A stretch of DNA of 64,000 nucleotides from Geosiphon pyriformis (GCA_016748015.1 JAAOMT010000085.1:1-64000), one strand, 5' to 3'. Shown: positions 37,524-49,688, counted from the first letter of the stretch. The notes: generated from the sequence alone by a model not told the origin. Numbers and translations are program-made.

Positions 37524-40180
37524 ATTGTGAGAATTATGTATATTTTAAAAAGTTTCCCAAAACTATTTTTCAATTTTTATATTAACAGAGAATGAAAATG
37601 GCTGAAGCCTTTTTTTAAATCCAGTGTTAAATAAAAATCTATTTTTTCCATTTGCAAAATTTTAATATTTTCTGTATACATTTGTAAATTCCCAAGTAGC
37701 AAACAAAATATCTATAATAATTCAATTCATATTTCTTTATCTATTTTCTGGTCTGGTAATATCAAATACACAAACTAATAATATTTCATTATAAAAATTG
37801 CCATGAAAATAATAAATAAATTTAAACATAAAAATAATTCAATTGATTTGTATTTTTTAAATCCATTATAATCTTTAAAAAAATTTAAAAAAAAATTTTT
37901 AAAATTATTACTAATTTTAAAAATAAACCACTTTTTATCAAAAACAGAATTTTAAACTTAACAATCTTTTGTCTTTTTAAAATGGAAAATTTCATTTTTA
38001 AAAAAAATCAACAAACAATTTGTTCAATATCACTGGATTCTATTTTATTCCAAATGAAAGACATGCAAATGCTTAGATCAATAAAAGTGTTATGGATAGA
38101 GCTCTTTGTTTGGTTGCCCAAACTTATCTTTGCGTTTCATAGACCAAAGAAGACATTCATTTGTTTGTCGAGAATATGTAATTTTGTTTTCAGATGTAAC
38201 CTCGCGCGGGTAGGGCTGCGTATTGTTTTTGCACCTATTTTTAAAGTGGAAAACGTTCATTCTTATCATGAATATGTAAAAGAGAAGGTCAAAAACAAAG
38301 CTCCAATGATGGTTAATATGGGTAAACATAACTTTTGAGATTATTTCATCACTTTCCCGTTGCGAAAGGGACCCAAGTCCACGGTCGTTTCAAGTTGACA
38401 CCTGTCAAATATCGGCGAAAATTTTGTGGATCAGAAATCAAGAAAAGAAGAGCCGATTTTTCACCCGAGATACTCTTTTTGCTTGGCGTTAAGGCTGGGT
38501 TCCATTTTAACAAGTTAGCTGGGAAAAAAGAGAAAAACTGTGCAGATAAACAAACAGGAGAATTTCTATGTCATGTTACTTTCTTTTTAGGTATCCTAAA
38601 AGGATAAATAATATACCTACAATAGATTCTTCTAATTGTTCTATATTTAATGGCTAATTTTGCATAACAATCAATTAAGATCAGGAAATACGTCGATCAT
38701 GAATTTCTTTGCTCTTTACCTTGAAAGTAATCAATTGGATCTTTTAGAGGCAAATGTTGCTCTTCTAAGAATGTTTTTAAGGAATTTCTCCAATCCCATC
38801 TCCTATTTTATTATTACATAATTAAAAGAGATTTTAATAAAAATTATCATTGTCATTATGTTTATTCTTGTTCTTATTATTACTATTATCATTATTCTTA
38901 TTCTTATTCTTAGTATCAATTTGTAAATTAAAAACTTAACAAAAAACTAATAATTAAATATAGACTTAAACATTCCAAAAATTGATGAATTTTGATATAT
39001 ACATAACATTTTTCCAATATCTACATTTAATCGTAAATGTTAAAATAATTGAGCTAAAGATATTTTTTTATTTCTAATTTCTTCTTAGAATTGAATTTTA
39101 TATAAACAATCTATCCAAAATGAGAAAAACAAAAGACGAAAAAAAATGAGAATTTAAATTTATTTTGGTTCAATTCATTTGATTATTTTATTATTTGTTT
39201 TCTTATTTTTGAAGTCAAAACCCCATTCTGATTAAAAATTTATTCACCGAAGCATTTAGCAGAAAATAATTATTTATTGATCATATCATATCATCTCATA
39301 TCAAGATTTAAATGAAAAATAGGCGGAGATTTCATGTTTAAAAATTTATTTGTTTTGTTATCTAAAAATAAATTCATCTTTTTGGCAAAGAAAATAAAAA
39401 CAATCTAAAAAACCATTTTAGTCATATTTTTTTTGGAAATTTATAATTATTGTTTTTGATTACTTATTTTTTAATTCAGGTTCTAAGATTTCTTTTTAAT
39501 TATACTTAACATGGAAATACACCCATTTTTCTAGCATTGTTTTTTCTTTAAATTATGTTTTTGACTGACCAAAAACAAAATTGTCCTTCGATCATATCTT
39601 AATTCACTAAATAAATTAAATATGTCTATAAACAAACCAATATAGATAGAAAAATCTTTTTAAAAAATTTAACCGAATTTGATGAATAAAGAGTCTTAAA
39701 AACTTTTCATATATGGTTAAATTATAAACATATAAGCAGTTTAATAATTCCTCTCAAAAGGTAAGTGCAGATTATTTTTGGTAAAATATAATAATATTAT
39801 AATAATAATCATTATTGAAAGGACGGCAATCTTACTAATTTAGAAATACTTAACGAAAATGTTGATTCCGAAAATGTATTTTGATCATTCCCTTTCATGA
39901 ATACATAGAGAATTTACTCTAAAACTAAAAACGAAATTCAGGACACCGTGCCGCATTGAACCAGGTTAGTATAAACGTTTGTATATTCTTCGGGCAGCAA
40001 AAATATGTATATAAAGATAAAAATTTTGAGATTCAATTTATTGTTACATCCAGCAATTTTTAAAATGACCTTTAATAATTAAAACAAAGTATTTTTTTCA
40101 CAAAAAGTATTTTTCCCTTGACTTCTGTCTCCAAGTTACTCATCGCAATTACTCTTAATTCTATCGACCAAAAAATAAAA
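37524..40180. other. intergenic stretch with a less AT-rich repeat-like island at about 38090-38600
   Basis: Most is AT-rich. The island at about 38090-38600 has locally higher GC and several CpG (for example cgcgcgggtagggctgcg at 38212). Its translation contains SEIKKRRADFSPEI and LLGVKAGFHFNK. I have a vague memory of similar peptides among repetitive Rhizophagus predictions, but cannot confirm it here. No splice structure or start supports a gene. TTAT/ATTC-type simple repeats lie near 38855-38915. Confidence 0.4.
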
Positions 40181-41929
40181 ATGGCCATGAAATTAATTTA
40201 TTACTCTTTGGTCGTTTGCATAGTACTCGTGATTTTCGATTGTCTTGTCTCGTCCACTCCAACCTCATTTGTAAAACGTCAGGGATTGGGTAACGGAAAC
40301 GGAAATGGTAATAATAACGTAGGCGACAATTTTGGCAATGATAGCCAACTAAATAATATCGGTAACTTTGAAAATAATCCACTTGGCGACGACGTAGTTG
40401 TAGTAAATTCACCTTTGCCTGCGTCAGAGTCACCTTTACCTGAATCAGAGTCATCTTTGCCTGCATCAGAGTCACCTTTGCCTGCGTCAGATTCATCTTT
40501 ACCTGCGTCAGAGTCACCTTTACCTGAATCAGAGTCATCTTTGCCTGCGTCAGAATCATCTTTACCTGTATCAGCGTCATCTTTGCCTGAGCCAGAATCA
40601 TCTTTGCCTGTATCAGAGTCACCTTTGCCTGCGTCAGAGTCATCTTTGCCTGAGTCAGAGTCATCTTTGCCTGCGTCAGAATCATCTTTACCTGTATCAG
40701 CGTCATCTTTGCCTGCATCAGAGTCACCTTTACCTGAATCAGAGTCATCTTTGCCTGCGTCAGAATCATCTTTACCTGTATCAGCGTCATCTTTGCCTGA
40801 GCCAGAATCATCTTTGCCTGTATCAGCGTCATCTTTGCCTGAGCCAGAATCATCTTTGCCTGTATCAGAGTCACCTTTGCCTGCATCAGAGTCACCTTTG
40901 CCTGCATCAGAGTCATCTTTGCCTGAGTCAGAGTCATCTTTGCCTGCGTCAGAATCATCTTTACCTGTATCAGCGTCATCTTTGCCTGAGCCAGAATCAT
41001 CTTTGCCTGTATCAGAGTCACCTTTGCCTGAGTCAGAGTCACCTTTGCCTGCGTCAGAATCATCTTTGCCTGTATCAGCGTCATCTTTGCCTGCATCAGA
41101 GTCACCTTTACCTGAATCAGAGTCATCTTTGCCTGCGGCAGAATCATCTTTACCTGTATCAGCGTCATCTTTGCCTGAGCCAGAGTCACCTTTGCCTGCA
41201 TCAGAATCATCTTTACCTGTATCAGCGTCATCTTTACCTGTATCAGCGTCACCTTTACCTGAATCAGAGTCATCTTTGCCTGCGGCAGAATCATCACCTG
41301 TATCAGCGTCATCTTTGCCTGAGCCAGAATCATCTTTGCCTGCATCAGAGTCACCTTTACCTGAATCAGAATCATCTTTGCCTGCATCAGAGTCACCTTT
41401 ACCTGCGACAGAGTCACCTTTACCTGCGTCAGAATCACCTTTACCTGCGTCAGAGTCACCTTTACCTGAATCAGAGTCATCTTTGCCTGCGTCAGAATCA
41501 TCTTTACCTGAATCAGAGTCTTCTTTGCCTGCATCAGAGTCTTCTTTGCCTGAGTCAGAGTCATCTTTGCCTGCATCAGAGCCATCTTTGCCTGGATCAG
41601 AGCCACCTTTGTCTGTATCTGAGCCGAGTACTATATCAATTCCTATTGAACCTGTGCCAACGCCTGAAGCAACTTTGGTACCAATTTCAACAACCTATGT
41701 CACAAAGCCTAACTCAGTTGCTAAAGAAACCGCAAGTGTAGTTCCTATTAAGATCTTACCCATATCTACCATTCCCCTCCCTGAAATAACTTCTACTCCA
41801 ACTTCAACTCATAAGAAAGTTAAAAAGAAATTCCATAGAAAGGGTAAAAAGAAGGTGTCACATAAAAGAAAAGTAACTAAAACAGTAACCGTTACCACCA
41901 CAGTGTTTTCTATTTGTACCCAAGTGTAG
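40181..41929 (+). CDS. secreted heptapeptide-repeat protein with a KR cleavage site, candidate effector or wall protein
   Basis: Single-exon gene of 582 residues counted from the ATG at 40181; a second ATG two codons later is equally possible, and both precede the signal peptide. Residues 4-25 are a typical signal peptide (KLIYYSLVVCIVLVIFDCLVSS). A Lys-Arg pair at 32-33 (SFVKRQG) is a likely Kex2 site, followed by a Gly/Asn-rich spacer. Residues 77-481 are 58 tandem heptads of the form S-S/P-L-P-A/E/V-S-E/A. One has lost a residue, and the last two are degenerate. A Pro/Thr/Ile-rich stretch leads to a strongly basic segment (about 545-567, KKVKKKFHRKGKKK) and a Val/Thr tail. No known catalytic domain. 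The repeats are Ser-rich and likely O-glycosylated, which fits a wall-associated or secreted symbiosis protein, but this is inference. Confidence 0.85.
   Translation: MAMKLIYYSLVVCIVLVIFDCLVSSTPTSFVKRQGLGNGNGNGNNNVGDNFGNDSQLNNIGNFENNPLGDDVVVVNSPLPASESPLPESESSLPASESPLPASDSSLPASESPLPESESSLPASESSLPVSASSLPEPESSLPVSESPLPASESSLPESESSLPASESSLPVSASSLPASESPLPESESSLPASESSLPVSASSLPEPESSLPVSASSLPEPESSLPVSESPLPASESPLPASESSLPESESSLPASESSLPVSASSLPEPESSLPVSESPLPESESPLPASESSLPVSASSLPASESPLPESESSLPAAESSLPVSASSLPEPESPLPASESSLPVSASSLPVSASPLPESESSLPAAESSPVSASSLPEPESSLPASESPLPESESSLPASESPLPATESPLPASESPLPASESPLPESESSLPASESSLPESESSLPASESSLPESESSLPASEPSLPGSEPPLSVSEPSTISIPIEPVPTPEATLVPISTTYVTKPNSVAKETASVVPIKILPISTIPLPEITSTPTSTHKKVKKKFHRKGKKKVSHKRKVTKTVTVTTTVFSICTQV
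40409..41623 (+). repeat. 21-bp tandem repeat coding 58 heptads
   Basis: In-frame 21-base units of the type tcatctttgcctgcgtcaga. They vary at the first, fifth and seventh residues in a patterned way. One unit (near 41291) has a 3-base deletion. The array also lacks stops on the opposite strand, which creates a long false antisense frame. Confidence 0.97.
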
Positions 41930-42500
41930 ATTTGTAGAAAATATTGTTCAAGAGATAGAACTTTAAAAGGCAATCGAGAAGTCTTGTAAATAAGACGAAA
42001 AATATCTTGTTCTATAAATGTATTTTTTAAAAGTTTAACAGATTCAAAAGTCTCGAACTGTTGTATCATTTGATTGGTTTAAAAGCTTTTTTGCTCAGTA
42101 CAAACGATATCCTTAAAGCTTAAAGCATTTAAAAATCAAACTTTATATTGAAAGCAATAAAGAGTATCATATTTGTGGTTTACAAACCATGTTTAAGACG
42201 AATCAAAATGAAAAAGAAGTTCCTAAAGATTTGAGTCCATTTATGAAAACTCTGAAAAATCATCATGAGTAAAAATCTGTTAATAAAGTTCTCTTATACA
42301 GAATAATATTTTTTGAAACAGGACGGATAATTGATTTTTAATTTGTCACTTCATTCTGGCAGAAGCAGATCTCCATTGGGATAAGCATCCGATCGATGAA
42401 TAGGAGGATCGAATCCACGCCAGTCTTTATGCTACTACCTCATTGTGGTGACTGGGTGACAACTGGATGTAATTTGCTGTATAAATACTTTTAATAAAAG
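41930..42500. other. intergenic stretch containing a tRNA-like relic
   Basis: Short AT-rich spacer. The block 42350-42460 is clearly less AT-rich than its neighbours and is listed separately as a possible tRNA-derived sequence. Nothing else is supported. Confidence 0.5.
42355..42423 (+). other. possible tRNA-derived relic or SINE head
   Basis: ggatcgaatcc at 42407 differs from the Pol III B-box consensus by one base. About 35 bases upstream tgggataagca loosely fits an A box. Flanking CTGGC and GCCAG could form a 5-bp acceptor-like stem about 68 bases apart. The D and anticodon stems do not pair well, so this is not a working tRNA gene. Confidence 0.25.
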
Positions 42501-45500
42501 ATCTCTTTCATTGTAGATCCGAGTAAGAACTTTATTTTAAAAATTATTTCTTTTTTAATATTACAGATAGTTTGAACTGGTTGCAAACTTTTCGAAAGAT
42601 AATTTTGATACAAACATTAAACAAAATTTTAAATATAAAAAGAAAAACTGTTAATAATTACATTCATTTTGGAATAATATATAACTGAAAAAAGGTTTTA
42701 TTTTGTTTACTATTATTTAAAAAATGGAATTGAATGTCAATATTGTTATAGTTTATTTTTTAAAATTAGTAATTAATTTGGTTATTATTTTAATTATTGA
42801 TTTGATTAATTTGATTAATTGTTTTTTTTTAAAAATATATAAGATTTTTTAAATATTAGTTATAATATTAATTATTTTCAATTTTTTTTATATTATTACT
42901 TTGATTACAATTTTTTTAATTTGTATTTGTGTTCAAGTATTATTAAATAATTAATTACTAAAAAGTATTAAAATAATATTTTATTGAATTTTAAAAACAC
43001 TAATTTATTATATTAATTGTATTATTTTGTTAATAGTACAAATTATTTTTTTTCTATTAGATTTTTTTAAAAAAAATAACAACTAAAAATTTAAACATAT
43101 TTATTTTACTTTTTAAATTAAAATTTATTATTATTATTTTATTAATTATATAATATTTGTTTTTTTTGTTATTTATTAATATATTATAACATAAAAATAG
43201 TTTTTTTGTAAAATTGTTGAAACTTTAATTTATTTATTATTATAAAAACAATTATTACAATAAACCAAAATTATTTTATTGTTTACAACCAAAATAATTC
43301 AGATTCTATTAATATAAATTTTTTATTTAATTTATTTTTTGTTTAAAAACAATTCAAGAAACAGTTTTAAAATTTTTGGAATTGGTTTTATAATTATTCT
43401 TACAAAAATTTATTTAGTTAATACTACATACTTTTTTAATTATATGTATTTTAAAATATTTTTAAAAAAACTAATTATATCAATTAGTTAATATATTAAA
43501 TATTTTTAATTATTATTACAAAAATTTATTTAGTTAATACTACATACTTTTTCAATTATATATATTTTAAAAAAAATAATTGTATTAATTACTTAATATA
43601 TTAAATATTTTTAAATAACTATTCTTTAAGTTTAAATATTTAAATTAACAAATTTACAATTAAATAATAGCTTACTATTTAACATAAATATTTAAAAAAT
43701 TAATAATTATACTGCTTTATTTTTAGGCTTTTTATTAAAAAGTTTAAGTTTTAATATAATAGTTTTTGTAAACAATAATATATTATTAATTTTTTAAAAT
43801 ATTTAAACTGTTTTAAAAAATAAAATACAATATTTTATTAAAAAATCTATTTTATTAAATAGTTAAAAAACTTTATAAAAATAATTATTATAAATTAATA
43901 TTAACAATATTTATAAGTTTTAAATTGTAAAAAAAAAAATTAAAAAAATTTTATTGTATAATTTATTCAAAAAATTATTGTTAAAACTGTTAAACAAATA
44001 TTTAATAGTTTTTTAAAAATATAAATTACAATAAAATATTTTTTATTATTCAAAACAATAAATAAAATTTTAATAATAAGTTTAAGATTTTGAAAAAATA
44101 ATAATTAAATATATTAAAACAATTTATAACTTAATTAAAAAAAAACTAAACAGAAAAACAAAAGATTAAAAACTAATTTATTTTTAGTTTTATGGTTTTT
44201 TTTGCTTTAAAAAATAATTTGATATTAAGAAATTACAATTAAATTAGTATAATAAATAATAATATACTCTAAAAACATTTTTTTCCAGTTTTTTTTCTTA
44301 TAATAACTGAATTTTTAATCAAAAATTGTATTAAAATTATATAATTTTTTTTAGTAAATATCTTGATATTTAATTGACGATATAGACTTTATAAAAAACT
44401 TTAATTTATTATCTTTTTATTATTATTTTACATAATATTAATATGAAATTTGTTTAATTTTGTTATTAAAACTTGATTAGTGTAAAAAAAAAAATTTTGC
44501 TTATATATTATCTAAAAAAATTATTAATTTAATAATATGATTTTTAATTTTAAAAATAAAATAATTAATATAAAACTTTAAACATCTAATCATATAATAT
44601 CTATTGATTTTTTTAAAGTTATTTTTTTTTAAGAATTTTATATCTTTTATATTTTACCAAGTTATTTATATAGCTTAAATTGTCTTTTATATAATAAATT
44701 TTTGTTAATAGACAAAACATTTTAATTATTTTTTAATTATATTTAAAAAGAAAAGTATTTTGGCAGTTATTTATTTCTTTATTTTACTACCAATTTACTG
44801 TTTTTTTGTAATAATTTTTTATAAATTAATAATAAAATATACTCTAATTTTTATTCTTAATTATTATTTGTTTTTTAATAATAAGCAAAGTAATTAAATA
44901 GTTTTTGTCTAATTTGTGTAAAAAATAATAAAACATTTTATATAATTTAATTAAAGAAATATTTTTTATGCTAAACAAAAATACGTTTGTTTTGGAATTT
45001 TAATAATTTTATTTAAACTTGTTTTGGTGTTTTATTAATTAATATTATGAGTATTACAATAAGTAACTAATTAAATCTTTTTAATTTAATAATTATTACT
45101 ATGCTATGTACTTATATGAATTAAAAACTTAATTATTTTATTAATTAATTTATTTTTATTTGAAACATTTTTGTAAAAATTTTTAAAAAATATGTATTAA
45201 CATATAACAAAATAATTTTTTAAATTTTTTTGAATGTATTCTTAATATCTTTAACATTAATTAAAATCGTAAGTTCTTAAACAAATTTTCTTAACTATTT
45301 TGTTTTTAATGGTGTAAATAAATATTTAAATAGGTTGGTTGTTAATAAAATATTATTTGTTTTGTATTTTCATATTATTCTGTTTCTTAATGTAATCATA
45401 ATTATTTACTTTTTAATCTTAAAAAATGATCTTATTCACCAAACTATTTTTAGCTTATTAGTTATATTGATTAAACAGATTTTAGTTTTAACAAAATTAC

Positions 45501-46050
45501 GATTTAGAATTTCACATTAAACATCTAATTTCAAATGTTAAAACATAATAAATTCAGTCTAAAAATAAATATTAACAATAATAAATTAAATATATATATA
45601 TATATATAAATACAATAAATTTAAATATCTAAAGTTAATTTAAAATTTTTAATTATTTTAATCATCAAAATATAACCTTTTTTTTTAATAAATATAGATA
45701 ACATAACAAAACTAAACACAAAAAAATCAAATATATTTTAACAAGAATCTCAACTTTGAAATTTAAATATTCATAATTTTTACAATTAAAATAGCCACCT
45801 TAATGTAATATTTAATTTTATAAAAAAAAATATAATTAAAATAGACAGTGAAAGGACCACACTTTGTCAAAACAATAAAACAAAATAAAAATAAAAAGTT
45901 TAACATTATTTAATTTTAATATTAATTAAGAATTATTGTTTTATATTATTTGTTTTTATTATAAATATATAATTTTTAATTTTTTTATAAGATTTATAAA
46001 AGAGATATTTAACACAAAAATAAATCATAACCTTACCCATTTTGAATATG
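42500..46050. repeat. AT island, about 3.5 kb
   Basis: Long stretch of almost only A and T without gene-like frames. Its first part (about 42740-43200) resembles 4420-5050 on the same strand. Internal similarity also occurs: attattacaaaaatttattt and the following ttagttaatactacatac words recur at about 43393-43435 and 43510-43550. No open frame here is convincing. Confidence 0.6.
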
Positions 46051-46546
46051 ATTTTTCAAATGCTAGTTTAAGCTAGAAATCTATAATATTCTTTCGTGTA
46101 ATTTCCTTGCCAAATTGTACTTAACAGACCAACCATGAAGTGGTACCAATTTTTTGATGCAATTAATAACGCTATTTTTATAATTATAATGAACATATCA
46201 AATTCTGAAAATTTTCTCTGCCAAATAAATTAGCTTTTTGTTAAATTTTCCTTTTTTCCCAAAAATCCTTGAAATTTTTCCTCCTCTTTTGCTTTTGAAT
46301 TACTATTTTGTTTCATTTTAAAATTTAAATTTTGGAATGAATTTATGATAAACATCGGAAAAGATAATCAAAGAAGCAGTAATCATGACTTGTGTTTTCA
46401 TAAACTACTATTATGTCCCCCTTTTTGAATCTATTGATTCATTTTCTTTTCGCTCTTTTTAAAGGGTAGAAAATATTGCTTCTTAACTTTTTTAATTTTT
46501 ATAGAATTTATCTTGACCATTCAAAATACGCAATAGTATTGTCTCA
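46051..46546. promoter_or_regulatory. upstream region of the WW-domain gene
   Basis: Base composition returns to the level of the gene-bearing parts. C/T-rich runs occur near 46240-46290 and 46430-46460. No specific element can be named. Confidence 0.35.
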
Positions 46547-47142
46547 ATGTGTGTACCTTTACCTAGAGGATGGGAAGAAAAGGTAGGCAGTATTTTTCCA
46601 GAGATTTTTTGATTGAAAAACTCAATTGAGTCCTATAATATTAACGGTTTGCCTAATCATCTTACTTTCCCAGTTCGACGAAAATCATAAAAGGTTTTAT
46701 TGTGAGTGGATTTTTTGCGAAATTTTATTTTCTTACTTTAATTATTAAACCAACTACTTCCAAATAATTTGTCTTTGAATTTAATATTTTTTAAATAGAT
46801 ATTAACCAATCAACTAATACAACCACATGGGTTTGTTTGTTTCTTTCTTTCTTTCTTTCTTTCTTTTCTCGAACTTATTTTTTCACATCCTAGAATATTT
46901 TTAATCAGGTAGGGATTCCTTCTTACACCATTTCATTCTACACATTTCACTATAGTATGACCCTCGAAAAACCCAAACTCCTGATTACCAACACCAACAG
47001 TAACAGTAACAATATTATCGACCTACACAACAAACGTCAGGCCCAAACTAACATCAATATCAACATTATACATCACTACCACAACATTTTCTACCATCAA
47101 AGCCACAAAAACAACATTATCCACCATCTACAACCCAATATC

Positions 47143-47180
<38 letters not shown>

Positions 47181-47492
47181 CCTCAAAATCATTATCAATC
47201 GGCAGAAATAAAACATCAATCACCAAGTCCAAGTCCAAGTCCAAGTCCACTTTACCACCTCCAGTATCAACAAGACAATCAGTAATCACGATCGTTCCAG
47301 CACTTGAAAGTTCAGCCGCAAATATGAACCAACTGTTAGGTACACCACTATCTGGTCCTCTAAATAATTTTCCAATGGCACCTAGTATTTTTAATCCTGC
47401 CACAAATAGCGGTGACTGTGTTAATGCTAATAATAGTGGTGGGGAAACAAATATGGAATATTTTCTAAAACAATATTTATGTCAACTACAAT
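46547..47492 (+). pseudogene. WW-domain protein gene with Gln-rich region, interrupted by in-frame TAA codons
   Basis: The first four exons (46547-46582, 46674-46701, 46799-46830, from 46956) have clean GT..AG junctions and together code a complete WW domain: LPRGWEEK, FDENHKRFYY, TTTWYDPRK. WW domains bind Pro-rich ligands. After YQHQQ the same frame runs into TAA at 47001, 47007 and 47049, each inside a Gln-rich run. Beyond them it continues as a Gln/Pro/His-rich sequence with (CAA)n at about 47143-47180 and PSPSPSPSP, to TAA at 47283. Every stop sits where CAA would fit. From about 47320 a different frame reads MNQLLGTPLSGPLNNF and ends at 47492. I therefore call it a probable pseudogene, or an allele broken by C-to-T changes. 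An unseen intron around 47000-47050 was tested, but no acceptor fits the phase. Confidence 0.6.
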
Positions 47493-47661
47493 AAAATAAT
47501 AATAATAATAATAAAGCACATGGTCAAAAACTGAATTATAATTGACTTCTAAAAATATACCTCGAAAATATAAGTTTTGAGATTTTTATGTTGTGGAATA
47601 ATTTTTAATTTTTTAAAAATTTAAAATCTTCATATTCAAAAACTTTGCGTATTTTCACAGT

Positions 47662-47940
47662 ATGCCAAGCAATTCGGCTCCTCAGATCGATTTCTCAAGT
47701 TTCATGAATGGTGGTGGTAACAATAATAACGGAGTTGATTTATCCGATATCATGAATGGCGTGAATGCTATGAATAGTATGAACGCTATAAACAGTATCG
47801 ATTTTTCAAGTTTTGGGGGTCTTGGAATGATGGGTGGTGGCTTTAATGGGATGGGAGGTGGTTTTAATGGGATGGGAGGTGGTTTTAATGGAATGGGAGG
47901 TGATTTTAACGGAATGGTAGGTTTCGGTGGATACTTGTAG
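47662..47940 (+). CDS. Gly/Asn/Met/Phe-rich repeat exon, probably the 3' end of the WW-domain gene
   Basis: An open stretch of 92 codons from ATG 47662, preceded by ttttcacag, which looks like an intron acceptor. It codes IDFSSFMNGGG, an Asn/Met-rich part, and four 21-base units giving GGGFNGM. It lies 170 bases after the end of the WW-gene frame on the same strand, so it is likely its last exon. I could not find a donor that joins the two in phase. It could also be a small separate gene. Confidence 0.45.
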   Translation: MPSNSAPQIDFSSFMNGGGNNNNGVDLSDIMNGVNAMNSMNAINSIDFSSFGGLGMMGGGFNGMGGGFNGMGGGFNGMGGDFNGMVGFGGYL

Positions 47941-48809
47941 ATAGATTATACTGAATTTTAAGTTTAGCGGTAAATGTATTTTTTATTGAAAAATTTTCAT
48001 AGATATTATGTTTTAGTGATTGTTACCAAGGTTCCTTTGTATTTTAAATTCACGAGTTTCTGCATATTCTTAATAGTTTTATCTTTTATTAATTTATTAA
48101 TATTGACTCTATTAAAATAAATTTGATTCCAAAAAAATTTTTTGCCATAAAGAAAATTATAGAAATTAATATCAAAAAATAAAAATATAATTTAATTTAA
48201 AAATAGATAGATATATATATATATATATATTGGATATCAAGATAGAATTCCAACTAGTCTGAAAAACTTTAAAAAGTCATTCAATATTAATTTTTAAATT
48301 TCCTCCTTCTACAAATATACAATTATTAATCTTTTTATTGCAAATACCTTTTGATAATAAGGTATTTGTTGATAACTTTTTAGATCATTTGTTTGTTTGT
48401 TTGTTTTGTTAATTTCGTTAATTTCGTTATTTACACTAGTTTTTTTTTTATAGATCAATACGATCGATTGGTAGTCCTTCTTTCTTAAGACAAGCCTTAA
48501 AGATAGATGAAGTTATCAAATGAAAGTTCCAATATTTAAAAATACTTTTGGAATGAATATTCAAAAAAAAAAACAGCAAATTTAAATGTCTTACCTCCAA
48601 AAGCTTCTCAAATTCATTGGAAGATAAAAAAAACTAATTGAGAATATTAAGAATACCTTCCTTTACAGCTATTCGCTTCAAAATCAAGACTCCTCTGCTA
48701 ATGCTAATTTTTTTCACCCATTGACACTCAATCATTAGGATAAAATAATATTAACAATAAATTTATTACTTTAATTGTAGACAATTTTTTTGCAACATAA
48801 AAAAATAAT

Positions 48810-48848
<39 letters not shown>

Positions 48849-49688
48849 TTATTTATTTTTAATTACTTTTCTCAAAATTCTTATAACCTGTTTGTTTTTA
48901 AACAATTTGATATTAAATTAAGTTTTTTATAAGTTTAAAATTTATTATTAATAAATATATCAAAGAATCTTTATCCTTGGCTTTATAATAGATTATATAT
49001 TTTTAGTTCACAAAGTGAATCATAAAATAAAGTGTGAATGAAATTGATGATCAGGAAAGTTGATAAGCTTCTTTATTCCCACAGGTCTTTTTTATAATGT
49101 GATTCAGATGGTCGATATGACATTTTTCCTATTTATAGAAAAGCTCGTTTCAAAAGAGCTGGGAAATGCAAGATTGCCAAGAAAAATTAAAAGTGAATTT
49201 GGAATTTGTGAAAAAAAATAAAGATATAACGATTTTTGTAACATTACTACTACAAGAATTTATTGATCTGAGAAATTTTTTTGCTCAACTAAGTGAGCTG
49301 CAACAAAACAAGCTTTCTGCATTTGGATCCTCTTTCTGTTAAGAAAAATACATTATAAAGAAAAATTGCAAGAGAATTTCAAGATAAATTTAAAATCGTA
49401 ATCAAAAAAGGTTGTGTTCTAAATTCACACGATCAAATCTCCGCCTGTGTCATGGTTATTTATGCCAAGACGATAATGCCAAGTTATCAACCCAAAAATA
49501 AAAATTCCCGAGGAAAAACGGCATAAACGATTAAAGGAATTAATGGGATAGATATGGATAAGATCGTCTTTTAGGATCTTATATATTTCGGCGGAACTAA
49601 TAGCATAATGTCATTTATTGTATTTCTTTTCTTCGCCCTTGGTATTTTAAAGATTAACTTTAACCATTAAATTGCTATAGAGTGCAGT
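47941..49688. other. intergenic stretch with (TA)n and (AATC)n repeats
   Basis: No supported gene. Simple repeats: (AT)n near 48207-48232, (TTTG)n near 48388-48408, and (CAAT)n at about 48811-48848. The last 300 bases before 49689 are less AT-rich and should contain the promoter of the following gene. Confidence 0.5.

Noticed and set aside
40161-41606. 481-codon open frame on the minus strand with Met/Leu/Thr/Gln/Ala/Lys repeats
   Set aside because: It is the antisense of the heptad array. The 21-bp unit lacks stops in that frame, and the plus strand has the signal peptide and sensible protein.
40409-41623. CRISPR-like regular repeat
   Set aside because: Units are contiguous, in frame and coding, without unique spacers; the genome is eukaryotic.
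47001-47051. Alternative genetic code with TAA as Gln
   Set aside because: The aquaporin, transporter, lipase-like genes 2 and 1 and others end cleanly at TAA, so TAA is a normal stop here.
46957-47403. Asn/His-rich plus frame and Val-rich minus frame over the WW gene
   Set aside because: Shadows of the (CAA)n region; the WW domain fixes the reading frame.
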